Positions 32,965 through 42,620 of a stretch of 64,000 nucleotides of DNA are shown one piece after another. The DNA comes from Acidimicrobiales bacterium. Lineage in GTDB: Bacteria > Actinomycetota > Acidimicrobiia > Acidimicrobiales > Poriferisodalaceae. The notes beneath the pieces are model-generated. The model had not been told where the DNA came from. It worked only from the letters and a program-made list of their open reading frames with translations, and did not search any database. Within the stretch, counting starts at the first letter, position 1; each line of letters opens with the position of its first letter. A program made the translations under genes and the position numbers. The stretch lies in assembly GCA_041394185.1 (NCBI GenBank), contig JAWKIQ010000002.1, forward strand, positions 372,001 through 436,000, in the 5' to 3' direction.

Positions 32965-34265
32965 CGAACCCTCGCCGCACTGAGGCGACCGAGCACCGGA
33001 GACGACGACATGGCGTGCTGCAACGCCTCGTGCGAGAACATGCTCTGGTGCGCCGCCCGACCCTGCTCGGCCAGATGCGACGCCAGTTGCCGGTCGGCGA
33101 GCAACACCGCGGCCGATTCCGCGAACTCGTCGTTGCTGTCTGCGACCAGCAGATGGCGACCGTGCTGCAGGTCGAGACCACAGACCACGGCCGAAGTGGC
33201 CACGATCGGCACACCCCAAGCCAAAGCCTCGGCCAACTTCAGCGGTACACCACCTCGCACCGAGATTGGCATGACCACCGCGTCGACGGCCGAGTAGAAG
33301 TCGTGCAGATGCTCGACCCGACCCATGTACTCGACGGCGGGGCTCTGCCGACACTTGCCACGCAAATCGGCCGGCAGGTCGGCACCCGCCAGGATCAGCC
33401 TGGCACCGGTGCGTCGATGCAGCACAGGAGCGACCTCGTCGATCAGCCGCAGCGCAGCATCGAGGTTGGGTTTGTACGACCAGGTGGCGATCATCCCGAC
33501 AGCACGGGGGTGATCGGGCCCGTCAGAGCCAGTGCGCTCGCCCGGGGCTGCGACGACGTTTGGCACCACCAAGGGCTTGCTGCCGGGGGCCAGTTCGACG
33601 ACCCGAGAGGCTTCCGCGGCACTGCTGACCCAGACCTCGTCGGCGGCGGGCAGATAGCGACGCTCGAGTGTGCGACACGCCAGATGGTTGGCCCACAGGC
33701 CTACGGCAGAGGCGCCGGCAGCCTCCGATGCCAGCCGATGGCTCACATCGGTCAGCACGTCAGCAGCGTCGACGATCTTCATGACCGTGTGCGGAACCGC
33801 CGACAACCAGTGAATCCCCTGCGAAGGCACCACTACCGCATCGGCTGCAAGGCGCTCTATCTCCTCGACGATGCGTTCGCGAGCACCGGCCGCGTCGTAG
33901 CGCATCGAGAAGGGATGGACGAATGGCCGTCGCGAGCCGATGCGCTCGACCATCGGCGCCACAAACGGTGCTGCAGCGAACGTCAACTTCGAAGCAGCAC
34001 GAAGCGCCAAGCCAAGCTCGTGTTGCTCGACACGCTGGCCCGCATGACGGTGGCCGCAGCAAAGCTCGTCGAGAGCGCCGTCGTCGACCGAGTCGACGCT
34101 TCGATCGGCGGTCGAGAACCACAGAACACGGCTGTCGACGTCGGCTGTGCGCAACGCGGACAGGACGGAAGCCATCCGCAGATGTAGTCCGGTGTTGGCC
34201 GGCAGCGGGAAGTCGAGCAGGACGCTGAGAACTCGGGGACCGCGGTAGGCCGCACCTGCCGTCAT
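32961..34265 (-). CDS. Glycosyltransferase (GT4-like, sugar transferase)
   Basis: 434 residues. N-terminal VLSVLLDFPLPANTGLHLRM and C-terminal AVGMIATWSYKPNLDAALRL, ARLILAGADLPADLRG, VEYMGRVEHLHDFYSAVDAV and GGVPLKLAEALAWGVPIVAT fit a family 4/Glyco_trans_1_4-type enzyme that keeps the K-x-x-E donor site. ATG 34265 overlaps the epimerase stop, and its stop overlaps the next ATG, both as ATGA. The frame is open upstream to 34841, but that part is antisense-like to the epimerase. Confidence 0.87.
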   Translation of the reverse strand: MTAGAAYRGPRVLSVLLDFPLPANTGLHLRMASVLSALRTADVDSRVLWFSTADRSVDSVDDGALDELCCGHRHAGQRVEQHELGLALRAASKLTFAAAPFVAPMVERIGSRRPFVHPFSMRYDAAGARERIVEEIERLAADAVVVPSQGIHWLSAVPHTVMKIVDAADVLTDVSHRLASEAAGASAVGLWANHLACRTLERRYLPAADEVWVSSAAEASRVVELAPGSKPLVVPNVVAAPGERTGSDGPDHPRAVGMIATWSYKPNLDAALRLIDEVAPVLHRRTGARLILAGADLPADLRGKCRQSPAVEYMGRVEHLHDFYSAVDAVVMPISVRGGVPLKLAEALAWGVPIVATSAVVCGLDLQHGRHLLVADSNDEFAESAAVLLADRQLASHLAEQGRAAHQSMFSHEALQHAMSSSPVLGRLSAARVR

Positions 34266-35122
34266 CGGTCTACCAGCAGGTCGACTTCGCGTACCGCCTG
34301 CTCGAGGCGGTGAGCCAGGGGCTTTGGCTCCCAGCCGAACGCAGCTCGTGTCAGCGTGTCGTCGACGATCTTGTCCTCGATCAGCCTCAGCACCTGGTCG
34401 GGCCGAAGTCCTACGACGGACGCGAACCTCGCGCCCGCGCGCAGCGCTGCCAACGGCAACCCCAACGCGGGTGTGCGAACACCGAGCAGTTCGGCGATCG
34501 AGCCGATCAACTCTGAGACCGGCAGGGCCTCCGACCCGCCAACCGGGTACACGCCGGCGCCCACCTCCGCCCAAAGATGGGCGGCGACCAGCGAGCAGAT
34601 GTCGTCGACGTGTATGGGCTGCACCAGCTGCGAACCGTCGCCGGCGAATGTGGGGATGTGCGTCGAGCGCATCGACCGGACGATTCGGGAGATGTTCTCG
34701 TCTTGGCCGCCACCGAAGATCATGGTCGGGGCCAACACGGCCGCTCCTCGTCCGACGGCGCGCGCCTGTCTGGCCAGCGCCACCTCGGTACCAGGAGCGG
34801 CGGTGTGGGCTGCCAACTGCGCCGACGAGAACACCAGCCACCGCGGACCATCGACGCGATCGACCAGCCAGTCGACGTGGTTGCCAGTCAGCTGTGGCAA
34901 GCAGACCACCCGGAAGGGTTCGGCTTCGCCGACCAAGCGATCGAGCGCCGACGCGTCGGCTACGGGCACGGCGCCGGCTACGGTGCGCGACCCGGGCCTG
35001 ACGGCAGCAACGACCTCGAAGGGCTCGGTTGAGCTGGAGGACAGGAGCTGCAGGTGGCGAACCAGGCGGCGGCCCACGTAGCCGCCGGCGCCCACCACCA
35101 AGACTTTCAAGGGCGCGGTCAT
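34262..35122 (-). CDS. NAD(P)-dependent nucleotide-sugar epimerase/reductase (extended SDR)
   Basis: 286 residues. Rossmann motif VLVVGAGGYVGRRLVRHL at the N-terminus; later VFSSAQLAAHT, PTMIFGGGQDENISRIVRSM and QPIHVDDICSLVAAH are extended-SDR blocks. The catalytic Tyr-x3-Lys is not evident at the usual position, so it may be an atypical member (NmrA/complex-I-39 kDa-like) rather than a true epimerase. In the glycosyltransferase operon it would modify a nucleotide sugar or a lipid-linked sugar. Confidence 0.72.
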   Translation of the reverse strand: MTAPLKVLVVGAGGYVGRRLVRHLQLLSSSSTEPFEVVAAVRPGSRTVAGAVPVADASALDRLVGEAEPFRVVCLPQLTGNHVDWLVDRVDGPRWLVFSSAQLAAHTAAPGTEVALARQARAVGRGAAVLAPTMIFGGGQDENISRIVRSMRSTHIPTFAGDGSQLVQPIHVDDICSLVAAHLWAEVGAGVYPVGGSEALPVSELIGSIAELLGVRTPALGLPLAALRAGARFASVVGLRPDQVLRLIEDKIVDDTLTRAAFGWEPKPLAHRLEQAVREVDLLVDR

Positions 35123-36216
35123 GAAGCCAACGCCTGTTCGTAGATGTCGTGGATCAGGTCGACGTGACGGTCGAACGAGAACTCCTCGCGCGCCCTTCGA
35201 AGCGCTCCCCCAGCGAGGCGATGGCGCAAGGTGTCGTCCTTCAGTGTCTCGATGGCTCTGGCCAGGGCTGTCGTGTCGCCCGGCGCTACGACCAGACCGG
35301 TCTGACCGTCGAGGTTCACCCAGTCGGTTCCCGTGCCCAGCCGGGTGCTGATGGCCGGGAGACCGTTCGCCATGGCCTCCGCCATCGACAGCCCAAATGC
35401 CTCGGCCCTCGAAACCGACGGCAACACGACCACGTCGTGTTGCCTGTGGGCCGACCTCACCACGTTGTCGTCGCCGTCGTGCACCAACGTCACACGTCCG
35501 CAGAGGGCGGGGTCGCTCTGGGTGCGTTGGGTGACCACGTCGCGAAGTGGGCCGTCGCCGTAGACGGTCAGCACGACGTCTTCGACCTCGCGCATGGCGT
35601 CGAGCAAGACCTCGATGCCCTTGTAGTAGACGAGCCGCCCGACGAACAGCAGTCTCAGAGGGCCGTCCAGGCGGCGCGGCCGACCTGGCTGTGCGTCGAG
35701 CATCCGCGGCGACACTCCATAGGGAGCCAGCCGGACGCGACCCGAGGCCGCCGACAGCTCGGGTGCGTCAACGAGCATCTGGCTGGCCGCAAGCACTGCC
35801 CGGGCCCTTCGCATCAGGCGTCGCTGAACGGGCCCGTACACCGGGTCCAGGAACCGTTGCTTGCCCAGCTGCGCATGGAACGACACCACCACAGCCGGGT
35901 CGTTTCTGTTGGCGAGCACGCCCAACTCGGCGATGGGGTTGGGGCTGTGCAAATGGACGACATCGGCATCGAGACGCCGTGTTGCCTCGGCGAGCGACCA
36001 CGACAGCGGCATCGACAACGCCCGGCCAGCCTCGGCGAACCGATGAATGGTCACTCCGTCTGGTCGCTGCTCGGACCGTGTGTGTTTGACACCGGCTACA
36101 TAGAGATCGACGTCGGCTCCCCTGGCGACACTGGCCGCAGCCAGGTCTGCCATGTATCGCGTGATGCCCGCTGCGACGGGCGGGTTGGCGTCTTTGAATA
36201 CGTGGGCGATTCGCAT
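35119..36216 (-). CDS. Glycosyltransferase family 4
   Basis: 365 residues, first gene of the minus operon. MRIAHVFKDANPPVAAGITR with a Gly-rich acceptor loop, HLHSPNPIAELGVLANR, then RLLFVGRLVYYKGIEVLLDA, LTVYGDGPLRDVVTQRT and LPSVSRAEAFGLSMAEAMAN, the E-x7-E donor motif, in textbook GT4 order. ATG 36216 is divergent from the FlaA1-like gene with 76 bp between them, which must carry both promoters. Donor sugar unknown. Confidence 0.92.
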   Translation of the reverse strand: MRIAHVFKDANPPVAAGITRYMADLAAASVARGADVDLYVAGVKHTRSEQRPDGVTIHRFAEAGRALSMPLSWSLAEATRRLDADVVHLHSPNPIAELGVLANRNDPAVVVSFHAQLGKQRFLDPVYGPVQRRLMRRARAVLAASQMLVDAPELSAASGRVRLAPYGVSPRMLDAQPGRPRRLDGPLRLLFVGRLVYYKGIEVLLDAMREVEDVVLTVYGDGPLRDVVTQRTQSDPALCGRVTLVHDGDDNVVRSAHRQHDVVVLPSVSRAEAFGLSMAEAMANGLPAISTRLGTGTDWVNLDGQTGLVVAPGDTTALARAIETLKDDTLRHRLAGGALRRAREEFSFDRHVDLIHDIYEQALAS

Positions 36217-36292
36217 CCGTGGGCCGGTCGACCGAACCGCCCTTCAGTCAACATCGAACGATCACTATTGAGTGACTCTTCAAGTGTGAGTC

Positions 36293-38206
36293 ATGGCGGC
36301 CGACGGTCCCGACGTGTCATTCGCAACGCAGTTCCCCGGACGTTCACACGACGGGACCGAAACCGAGTCGATGGGTGGTCCGATGGGTATGACCAGCCGG
36401 GCGGCCTCACCGTTTCGTCGCGTCCAGGTCTGGACGGTGGACGTCTTGGGTTGGATGGCCGCCGTATCGATCGCGTGGTCGATCGTCCCGTCCGAGGAAC
36501 AAGTGGCTTCGGTCGTCGAGTTCGCCCTGATCGCTGTTTCGTTGACCGTCGTAGGGCTTGTGACAGGCCTGTACAGAGGCCGATGGAGGCTCGGGTCATT
36601 CGACGAGAGCACGGCGCTGATCGCCGTGGGTGTCATCACGGCATGTGCGTTCACCGGTCTGGACGCGCTGGCAGGCTCGACCCCAACCCCGGCTCGCACC
36701 GCCATCTGCGGTCTGGGCGGCACGGGCTTGATGGGCTTGTACCGAAGCCTCGTGCGTCGTCGAGATCTCAGAGGTGCCAGGCCGACCTCGCCCGACCTCA
36801 CCCGTGCGATCGTCTTCGGGGCAGGCACCGGTGGCGAGTTGGCCGTGCGCACCATGCTGCGAGATCCGGCCAGCCCCTACCTTCCGGTCGCAATCCTGGA
36901 CGACGACCCCAACAAACACCGGATGCGCATCGACGGAGTTCCCGTCATGGGCGGTCGCAACAAACTCGAGCGTGCCGTCGGGGCTACCGACGCCACCATG
37001 TTGGTGATTGCGGTGCCGAGCGCCTCGGGCCGACTGATCTCCGAGTTGTTCGACCTGGGCCACTCGTTCGGCCTGGATGTGAAGGTGCTTCCTACGGCAG
37101 ACGATCTGTTCGGCCGGCGGGTTCGAATCGCCGACATCCGAGAACTCCGCGAATCGGACCTGTTGGGACGCCACCGGATCGAGACAGACGTACGCTCGAT
37201 CGCCGGCTACATAAGCGGACGCCGAGTGCTCATCACGGGCGCCGGCGGTTCGATCGGAAGTGAGCTGAGCCGCCAGGTCAGCCGCTACGGGCCTTCGAGG
37301 CTGTTCCTGCTGGACCGCGACGAGTCGGCTCTGCACGCGGTGCAACTGTCGATTCACGGCAGAGCCCTGCTGGACTCGGACGAGCTGATACTGGCCAACA
37401 TCCGCGAACGAGACCGCCTCGAGCGGGTATTCGAGGAAACCAAGCCAGACGTCGTGTTCCACGCAGCCGCCCTGAAGCATCTGCCGCTGCTGGAACGGTT
37501 CCCGTCCGAGGCCTACCAGACCAACGTCCAGGCGACCGTGCACCTACTAGAGCTCGCCGCCGCTCACGACGTCAGCCACTTCATCAACGTGTCGAGCGAC
37601 AAGGCGGCCGACCCGATCTCGGTGCTGGGATATACGAAACGAATCTCCGAACGCCTCACCGCCTACACCGACACCATCGGTTCGGGGCGCTACGTCAGCG
37701 TTCGATTCGGCAACGTGCTGGGCAGTCGCGGATCGGTGCTGACCGCATTCCACAAGCAGGTTCTGTCTGGCAGGCCGCTCACCGTCACCCACCCCGACGT
37801 TGCCCGTTATTTCATGACCGTCGAGGAGGCGGTCGAGTTGGTCATCCAGGCCGGTGCCATCGGCGCCGGCGGTGAGGTTCTGGTGCTGGACATGGGCGAG
37901 CCGGTTCGCATAGTCGACGTCGCCCGGCGCCTTGCGGCACAGGCCGGGCGCGAAGCCGAGATCGTCTACACCGGGCTGCGCTTGGGCGAGAAGCTCTGTG
38001 AAGACCTGTTCGCGGGCTCCGAGAGCCCGGTCGCCACTCAACATGAGCTGATCAACAGTGCCCGGGTGCCCGAGCTCGCGCCCGAGATGGTGATGGGCCT
38101 CAGCCCCAACGCACCCGATGAAACTCTGGTGGCGGCGATGATCACCATGTGTGAGCATCACAACGACTCGGACACGGTGGCAGATCTACGGACCTCGTTG
38201 ACGTGA
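36293..38206 (+). CDS. FlaA1/CapD-type membrane nucleotide-sugar 4,6-dehydratase
   Basis: 637 residues. Four N-terminal membrane helices (about residues 45-145), a CoA-binding-like Rossmann domain (RAIVFGAGTGGELAVRTML), then the extended SDR domain starting VLITGAGGSIGSELSRQ with INVSSDKAADPISVLGYTKR as active site. This is the PglF/WbpM/CapD architecture that converts UDP-GlcNAc to a 4-keto-6-deoxy sugar, the first step to diamino- or fuco-type sugars. The start at 36293 is uncertain; in-frame ATGs at 36371 onward are alternatives. The stop overlaps the GTG of the WecA-like gene. Confidence 0.9.
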   Translation: MAADGPDVSFATQFPGRSHDGTETESMGGPMGMTSRAASPFRRVQVWTVDVLGWMAAVSIAWSIVPSEEQVASVVEFALIAVSLTVVGLVTGLYRGRWRLGSFDESTALIAVGVITACAFTGLDALAGSTPTPARTAICGLGGTGLMGLYRSLVRRRDLRGARPTSPDLTRAIVFGAGTGGELAVRTMLRDPASPYLPVAILDDDPNKHRMRIDGVPVMGGRNKLERAVGATDATMLVIAVPSASGRLISELFDLGHSFGLDVKVLPTADDLFGRRVRIADIRELRESDLLGRHRIETDVRSIAGYISGRRVLITGAGGSIGSELSRQVSRYGPSRLFLLDRDESALHAVQLSIHGRALLDSDELILANIRERDRLERVFEETKPDVVFHAAALKHLPLLERFPSEAYQTNVQATVHLLELAAAHDVSHFINVSSDKAADPISVLGYTKRISERLTAYTDTIGSGRYVSVRFGNVLGSRGSVLTAFHKQVLSGRPLTVTHPDVARYFMTVEEAVELVIQAGAIGAGGEVLVLDMGEPVRIVDVARRLAAQAGREAEIVYTGLRLGEKLCEDLFAGSESPVATQHELINSARVPELAPEMVMGLSPNAPDETLVAAMITMCEHHNDSDTVADLRTSLT

Positions 38207-39216
38207 GCTGGTACGCCCTCGGGGTCTCGTTTGTGCTGGCGTTGGTGCTGACGCCTCTGGTGATAGCGCTGCTGCGCCGCGCCGAGATCTACGACACGCC
38301 CGGCGAACGCAGCTCGCACTCGACGGCCACCCCTCGAGGCGGCGGCGTCGCCGTGGCCATTGCCGGGCTGTCGACGCTTGCGCTGGTCTGGAACGGCGCC
38401 GGCGGCCCAGCGATAGCAGTGGCCGTCACGGCCACAGGCTTCGGATTCGTGGGCCTAGCCGACGACCTTTTCGACCTGTCACCAAACCTGAGGCTGGCCA
38501 TCCAGCTCACCTTCGGTGTGATCTCGTCGGTTCTGCTGCTGAACGCCGCTGGGCTGCCAACCCATCTGATGGTGCTGGCATTCGGCGCAACCGTGTTCTG
38601 GTTGATGTCGTTCGTCAACGCGTTCAACTTCATGGACGGCATCAACGGCATGAGTGTGGCCCAGGCGTGCGTAGCCGGGACGGCCTGGACCATCCTGGGT
38701 GTTGCGACGGGCGAGCCCTTCCTGGCCACCGCTGGAGCGATCCAGCTGGGCGCAACTCTGGGCTTCGCTCCCTTCAACGTGCCTCGGGCCCGGGTCTTCC
38801 TGGGCGATGTCGGGTCGTACTTCCTGGGCGCTTGGATGGCCGCTCTGGCCGTTGTCGGGCTGCGAGCCGGCCTGACGCCCGAAGCGGTTCTGGCGCCAAT
38901 GGCGCTGTACTTGATCGATACCGGATCCACCCTGATCTGGCGCGTCCGTTCTGGCCACGAATGGCGCCAGCCACACAGGCACCACGTCTACCAACGCCTG
39001 ACCGACCTGGGCTGGTCCCACTCCAAGACAGCGGCCTTCGCTGCGGCCATCATCGGGCTGTGCGCCCTGCTCGGTGGGTTGTCAGCAACGGCGTCGCTGC
39101 CCGCGCGTGTCGTTGCAGACGTCGGGTTGATCCTGGCTGTTGTGGCCTACCTCGACTGGCCCATGGTGCGCCGGGGTGAAGCCAGCACGCCCACCGGCGC
39201 CGGCGTCAGTAACTGA
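38203..39216 (+). CDS. WecA/TagO-type undecaprenyl-phosphate sugar-1-phosphate transferase
   Basis: 337 residues, about ten membrane helices. PNPT-family motifs: GLADDLFDL (Mg-binding DDxxD-like), NAFNFMDGINGMSVAQA, PRARVFLGDVGSYFLG, and the cytosolic HRHHVYQRL (HxHH). This enzyme starts the repeat unit by moving a sugar-1-phosphate onto undecaprenyl phosphate. It overlaps the dehydratase gene by four bases, suggesting that the keto-sugar product feeds the initiating step. The 3' end overlaps the convergent epimerase gene by 11 bp. Confidence 0.92.
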   Translation: MSWYALGVSFVLALVLTPLVIALLRRAEIYDTPGERSSHSTATPRGGGVAVAIAGLSTLALVWNGAGGPAIAVAVTATGFGFVGLADDLFDLSPNLRLAIQLTFGVISSVLLLNAAGLPTHLMVLAFGATVFWLMSFVNAFNFMDGINGMSVAQACVAGTAWTILGVATGEPFLATAGAIQLGATLGFAPFNVPRARVFLGDVGSYFLGAWMAALAVVGLRAGLTPEAVLAPMALYLIDTGSTLIWRVRSGHEWRQPHRHHVYQRLTDLGWSHSKTAAFAAAIIGLCALLGGLSATASLPARVVADVGLILAVVAYLDWPMVRRGEASTPTGAGVSN

Positions 39217-40165
39217 CCAACGAATGGCCAAGGGCGAAGCCCTCGGCTTCGAGTGTGCAGGCGAGAGATTCGCGCAGCGACTTGGTGCGAAACCCGGGCA
39301 GGAGGGTTTCGAGCAGCCGCACCGAAGCCTGAAGGTTGGGCCGATCCGAAGCCCGCACCTTTGCCGGATCGGTGACGATCGACAGGTCACGATCCAGCAA
39401 CTGACCGATGAAGTGGACGATGTCCTTCGCGTCCCAGCTCACGCCCGTGCCGACGTTGACCAGGAACGAACCCGATGGTCCCGATGCCAGCCCCGCTATC
39501 GCGTCGGCCATGTCGTCGGTGTGGATGTAGTCGCGTCTCGTATCGGTGTTGCCCAACGGCAACTCGTCACCGGCCCTGACATAGTCGAGGATGTCGGGAA
39601 CCAGGTGAGGGTTGGTCTCGAACGGGCCGATGGCGTTGAAGAAACGCATCACGACGGTGTCGGTCTGAGGACACCTGTCGGCGTGAAACCTCATCAGCTT
39701 CTCACCCATCAGCTTCGACATCCCGTAGATGTTGTCGGGGTCGGTCTGGTCGCCCTCGAAGTGGGCCACGGGCGCTGGCTTGTAGACATCGGCGGTCGAG
39801 GCGAAGAGGATCCGCCTCGGCGTTACCGGCACCAGGGCATCGAGCAGGTTCTGGGTACCGGAGACGTTGACGGCGATGGTGTCGGCAGGATGTGCCTTGC
39901 AATACGGGATGAAGTGATGAGCTGCCAGGTGCACCACACATGTCGGACCGATCTCGCAAACGATGCGGCCCGTCGCGTGGGCGTCGCGTAAGTCGACCTC
40001 TGCGACCTCCAGCCGCGGGTGGTCGGTCAGGTGGGCGAGTCGATCTCGCGAGCCCACCGAGAAGTTGTCGACGACCACGACCTCGTGCCCGGCCGACAAG
40101 AGCCTCTCTACCGTGGGCACGCCGATGAACCCCGCGCCTCCGGTGACCAAGACCTTTTCGTTCAC
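39206..40165 (-). CDS. NAD-dependent UDP-glucose 4-epimerase-like protein
   Basis: 319 residues. VLVTGGAGFIGVPTVERLLS binds NAD; HLAAHHFIPYCKAHPADTIA, LFASTADVYKP and IYGMSKLMGEKLM supply the catalytic Ser/Thr and Tyr-x3-Lys (Y..SK); TRRDYIHTDDMADAIAGLAS is the GalE-type sugar-binding block. It is probably an epimerase for UDP-Glc/Gal or UDP-GlcNAc/GalNAc. It overlaps the upstream glycosyltransferase by four bases in a short minus operon. Confidence 0.88.
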   Translation of the reverse strand: MNEKVLVTGGAGFIGVPTVERLLSAGHEVVVVDNFSVGSRDRLAHLTDHPRLEVAEVDLRDAHATGRIVCEIGPTCVVHLAAHHFIPYCKAHPADTIAVNVSGTQNLLDALVPVTPRRILFASTADVYKPAPVAHFEGDQTDPDNIYGMSKLMGEKLMRFHADRCPQTDTVVMRFFNAIGPFETNPHLVPDILDYVRAGDELPLGNTDTRRDYIHTDDMADAIAGLASGPSGSFLVNVGTGVSWDAKDIVHFIGQLLDRDLSIVTDPAKVRASDRPNLQASVRLLETLLPGFRTKSLRESLACTLEAEGFALGHSLVSY

Positions 40166-41406
40166 TCTGATTCTCCGTGTTTGTGTGTTGGTCGGCCGGC
40201 CCGTGCTCTCGCCGAGCCGATCAGACCGAAACGCTCGTACGCGTCGAGCAGTCGGTCGACGGCCGGCTCTGGCGAGTAGTCGGTTTCGATGGCCAGGCGA
40301 GCAGCCGCGCCCAGGGCCTGGCGCTCGCCGGCGCTGCCCATGAGCGAAACGGCGCTGTCGACGAACTCGGCGTCGGTGGTCGCCTGTACGGCCGCCGGCC
40401 GGTCGCGGTCGCCCAGGCCCTCGAGCCCTTCGGCGTTGGAGATCACCGGGCGGCCGTAAGCCATTGCTTCCAGCACCTTGACCTTGAAGCCGCTGCCGCG
40501 TTCGGGCGGGTACAGCAGCGTCGAGATCGAGGCGAAGAACTCCTCGGGCGAGGCGACCTCACCCATCAATTCGGCACCCTCGTTCGGGAACATGTGCCCC
40601 AGGTACCGATCCGACCCCCAACCGGCGACGACCAGACGAGCCTCGGGCATCTGTTCGTGGATCTGGGGCCACAGACGGGTGAGCACCCGCTCGGCCGCAG
40701 AACGGCTCGGATACCAGTGCATCGATCCGATGACACCGAACACCAGGCCATCGGGGGCCGGCAGCACCGGATAGAGGTCGGTGTCTATGGCGATCGGCAC
40801 GACTTGGGTAGTGGTACCCGGCGAGATCGAGGCCACCCGTTCGGCCAGCCTCGAGGTTGCAACCAGCACGCGGGGTGAGCTGCGCAGGATCTGACGGGTG
40901 GCCCGCTGCATCTGAAGTCGCACGGAACGAAGCCGAAGGTCCAGGTCTGGGCGACACTCCCAGTCGATGACCTCCAGGTGGTGCAGATATGTGAGCGAGT
41001 TCTCGTAGCCCAGCCCAACCCTCGATGCGAACAGATGCTCGAGGTGAACCACGTCCGCGGTCTGGGCCAGATCATCCAGTTGACGGCGTAGTTCGGCGAC
41101 CCTGGTGTATTCGCCGAACGGACGCCGGATACTGCCGAGCTTGCGGGCGACCTTCGACGCCGAGTCGAGGCGGAGCTCGACGTGAACCAACCGATAGCCC
41201 AGCTCGGAAGCCAGTTGCGCGGCCTGGGCGACACGCCCCTCGGGTTCTTCGGTGCACGACAGACAGACCACGTCGTGGCCCCGTCTGGCGAGTTCGGCCA
41301 GCACGACGTGGAGCCATCGGGCATCGGCGCCGCCGAACGGCAATGGAAGGGTTGGTGTGACGAGCACTGCGCGCACACCTTCCAAGTCGGCTGGGTTGGG
41401 CCCCAC
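40162..41406 (-). CDS. Glycosyltransferase family 4
   Basis: 414 residues from GTG 41406; a later GTG at the RAVLVTPTL segment would also fit. 'LVTPTLPLPFGGADARWLHV' is the acceptor loop, then VVHLEHLFASRVGLGYENSL, LVFGVIGSMHWYPSRSAAER, LVVAGWGSDRYLGHMF, YPPERGSGFKVKVLEAMAYG (K-x-x-E donor site) complete the GT4 profile. First gene of a two-gene minus operon with the epimerase, divergent from the next glycosyltransferase. Confidence 0.88.
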   Translation of the reverse strand: MGPNPADLEGVRAVLVTPTLPLPFGGADARWLHVVLAELARRGHDVVCLSCTEEPEGRVAQAAQLASELGYRLVHVELRLDSASKVARKLGSIRRPFGEYTRVAELRRQLDDLAQTADVVHLEHLFASRVGLGYENSLTYLHHLEVIDWECRPDLDLRLRSVRLQMQRATRQILRSSPRVLVATSRLAERVASISPGTTTQVVPIAIDTDLYPVLPAPDGLVFGVIGSMHWYPSRSAAERVLTRLWPQIHEQMPEARLVVAGWGSDRYLGHMFPNEGAELMGEVASPEEFFASISTLLYPPERGSGFKVKVLEAMAYGRPVISNAEGLEGLGDRDRPAAVQATTDAEFVDSAVSLMGSAGERQALGAAARLAIETDYSPEPAVDRLLDAYERFGLIGSARARAGRPTHKHGESE

Positions 41407-41498
41407 TTCAGGGGCCCGGGGCGCTGAAGACGCGCCCGGCGCGGCCGACTGGTCCAGCGTCCTAATAGGGGTGCACCGTCACCGGACCAGGAGGGTTC

Positions 41499-42620
41499 AT
41501 GACACCTGTTGGCGTGCAGTTCCTCGTCAACGCCGGACCAGGATCGGCCGCGGGCGAGAGAGCCGAGCGGATCGCTCGAATGGTCGACGGCGATGCGATC
41601 GTCACCTACCGCAAAGGCACGCGGCGCGCCGACGCCGTGGCGATGGCCCGCGAGGTGGCAAGGAACGCACCCGAGGTGGTCTATGCGATGGACCTGGCCG
41701 TGGCCCCCGTTGCAGCTTGGGCTCTCGACGGCGGGCGTCGCAGGCTGATCGTCGACACCGGCGACGCACCGCTGGCGTTCCTGGAGTTGGTCGGGGCGTC
41801 CGCGACACGACGCGTGATGGCCCGCGCCCTCGAATCAGTGGGGTACGGGCGTTCCGATCTCGTCATCGTGCGAGGCCGATATCACGCCGAGCAACTTCAT
41901 GCGGCAGGGCACCATCACGTCTCCGTGGTGGCCGATGGGGTCGACCTGGACCTGCTGCAGCCCAAGGAAGTGACCGACCTGCGCACCCAGCTGGGCCTCG
42001 ACCGACGAATGACGGTTGGTGTGCAGGGCAACTTCACCTGGTATCCAAAGCTCGGAGGGGGTCTGGGTTGGGACCTCGTGCAGGCCATCGGGCGTCACGA
42101 CCTGGACATCGATGCGGTCTTCATCGGCGAGGGCCCCGGCTTGGCACAGCTTCGCCTGATGGCCGAGCGGCTGGGCGTCGGCGACAGAGTCCACATGATG
42201 GGACGCGTTGCATACTCACAATTGGCCACCTACCTGTCGTTGTGCGACGTCACCCTGTTGACCCAAACGGATGATCCGTCCAGCTGGGCCCGCACCACCG
42301 GCAAGCTGCCGACCTATCTGGCAACCGGCCGCTACGTCGTTGCTACCAGGGTCGGAACCGCAGTCGACCTGCTCGAGCCCGAGCACCTGCTGGACTATCG
42401 CGGCCACTGGGACACGACCTACCCCGACCGGCTGGCCCGCAAGCTGGGCGAACTCGCCCACGACCGCGACCGTACGATCGCCCGCGGGCTTGCGCTGCGT
42501 TCGCTTGCCGAGTCCTTCGACTACGACCGCATCGCCAGATCCTGCGCCTCGGAGATCGCTCGTGTGTGCGAACGCAGCGCAGGTTCGCCTGCCCGGCTGA
42601 CATTAGGAGCAGGCCTGTGA
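41499..42620 (+). CDS. Glycosyltransferase (GT4-like)
   Basis: 373 residues; ATG preceded by a strong GGAGGG. VQFLVNAGPGSAAGERAERI opens the acceptor domain. The donor half has MTVGVQGNFTWYPKLGGGLG, DAVFIGEGPGLAQLRLMAER, VHMMGRVAYSQLATYLSLCD and WARTTGKLPTYLATGRYVVA, a K-x-x-x-Y form in place of E-x7-E. First gene of the second plus operon (41499-48647). Its stop overlaps the next GTG. Confidence 0.85.
   Translation: MTPVGVQFLVNAGPGSAAGERAERIARMVDGDAIVTYRKGTRRADAVAMAREVARNAPEVVYAMDLAVAPVAAWALDGGRRRLIVDTGDAPLAFLELVGASATRRVMARALESVGYGRSDLVIVRGRYHAEQLHAAGHHHVSVVADGVDLDLLQPKEVTDLRTQLGLDRRMTVGVQGNFTWYPKLGGGLGWDLVQAIGRHDLDIDAVFIGEGPGLAQLRLMAERLGVGDRVHMMGRVAYSQLATYLSLCDVTLLTQTDDPSSWARTTGKLPTYLATGRYVVATRVGTAVDLLEPEHLLDYRGHWDTTYPDRLARKLGELAHDRDRTIARGLALRSLAESFDYDRIARSCASEIARVCERSAGSPARLTLGAGL

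Noticed and set aside
36217..36292. Possible -35/-10 boxes (TTCAGT and TATTGA, 17-base spacer) in the divergent region
   Set aside because: Only three matches to consensus in each box; promoters must be here, but no specific site can be supported.
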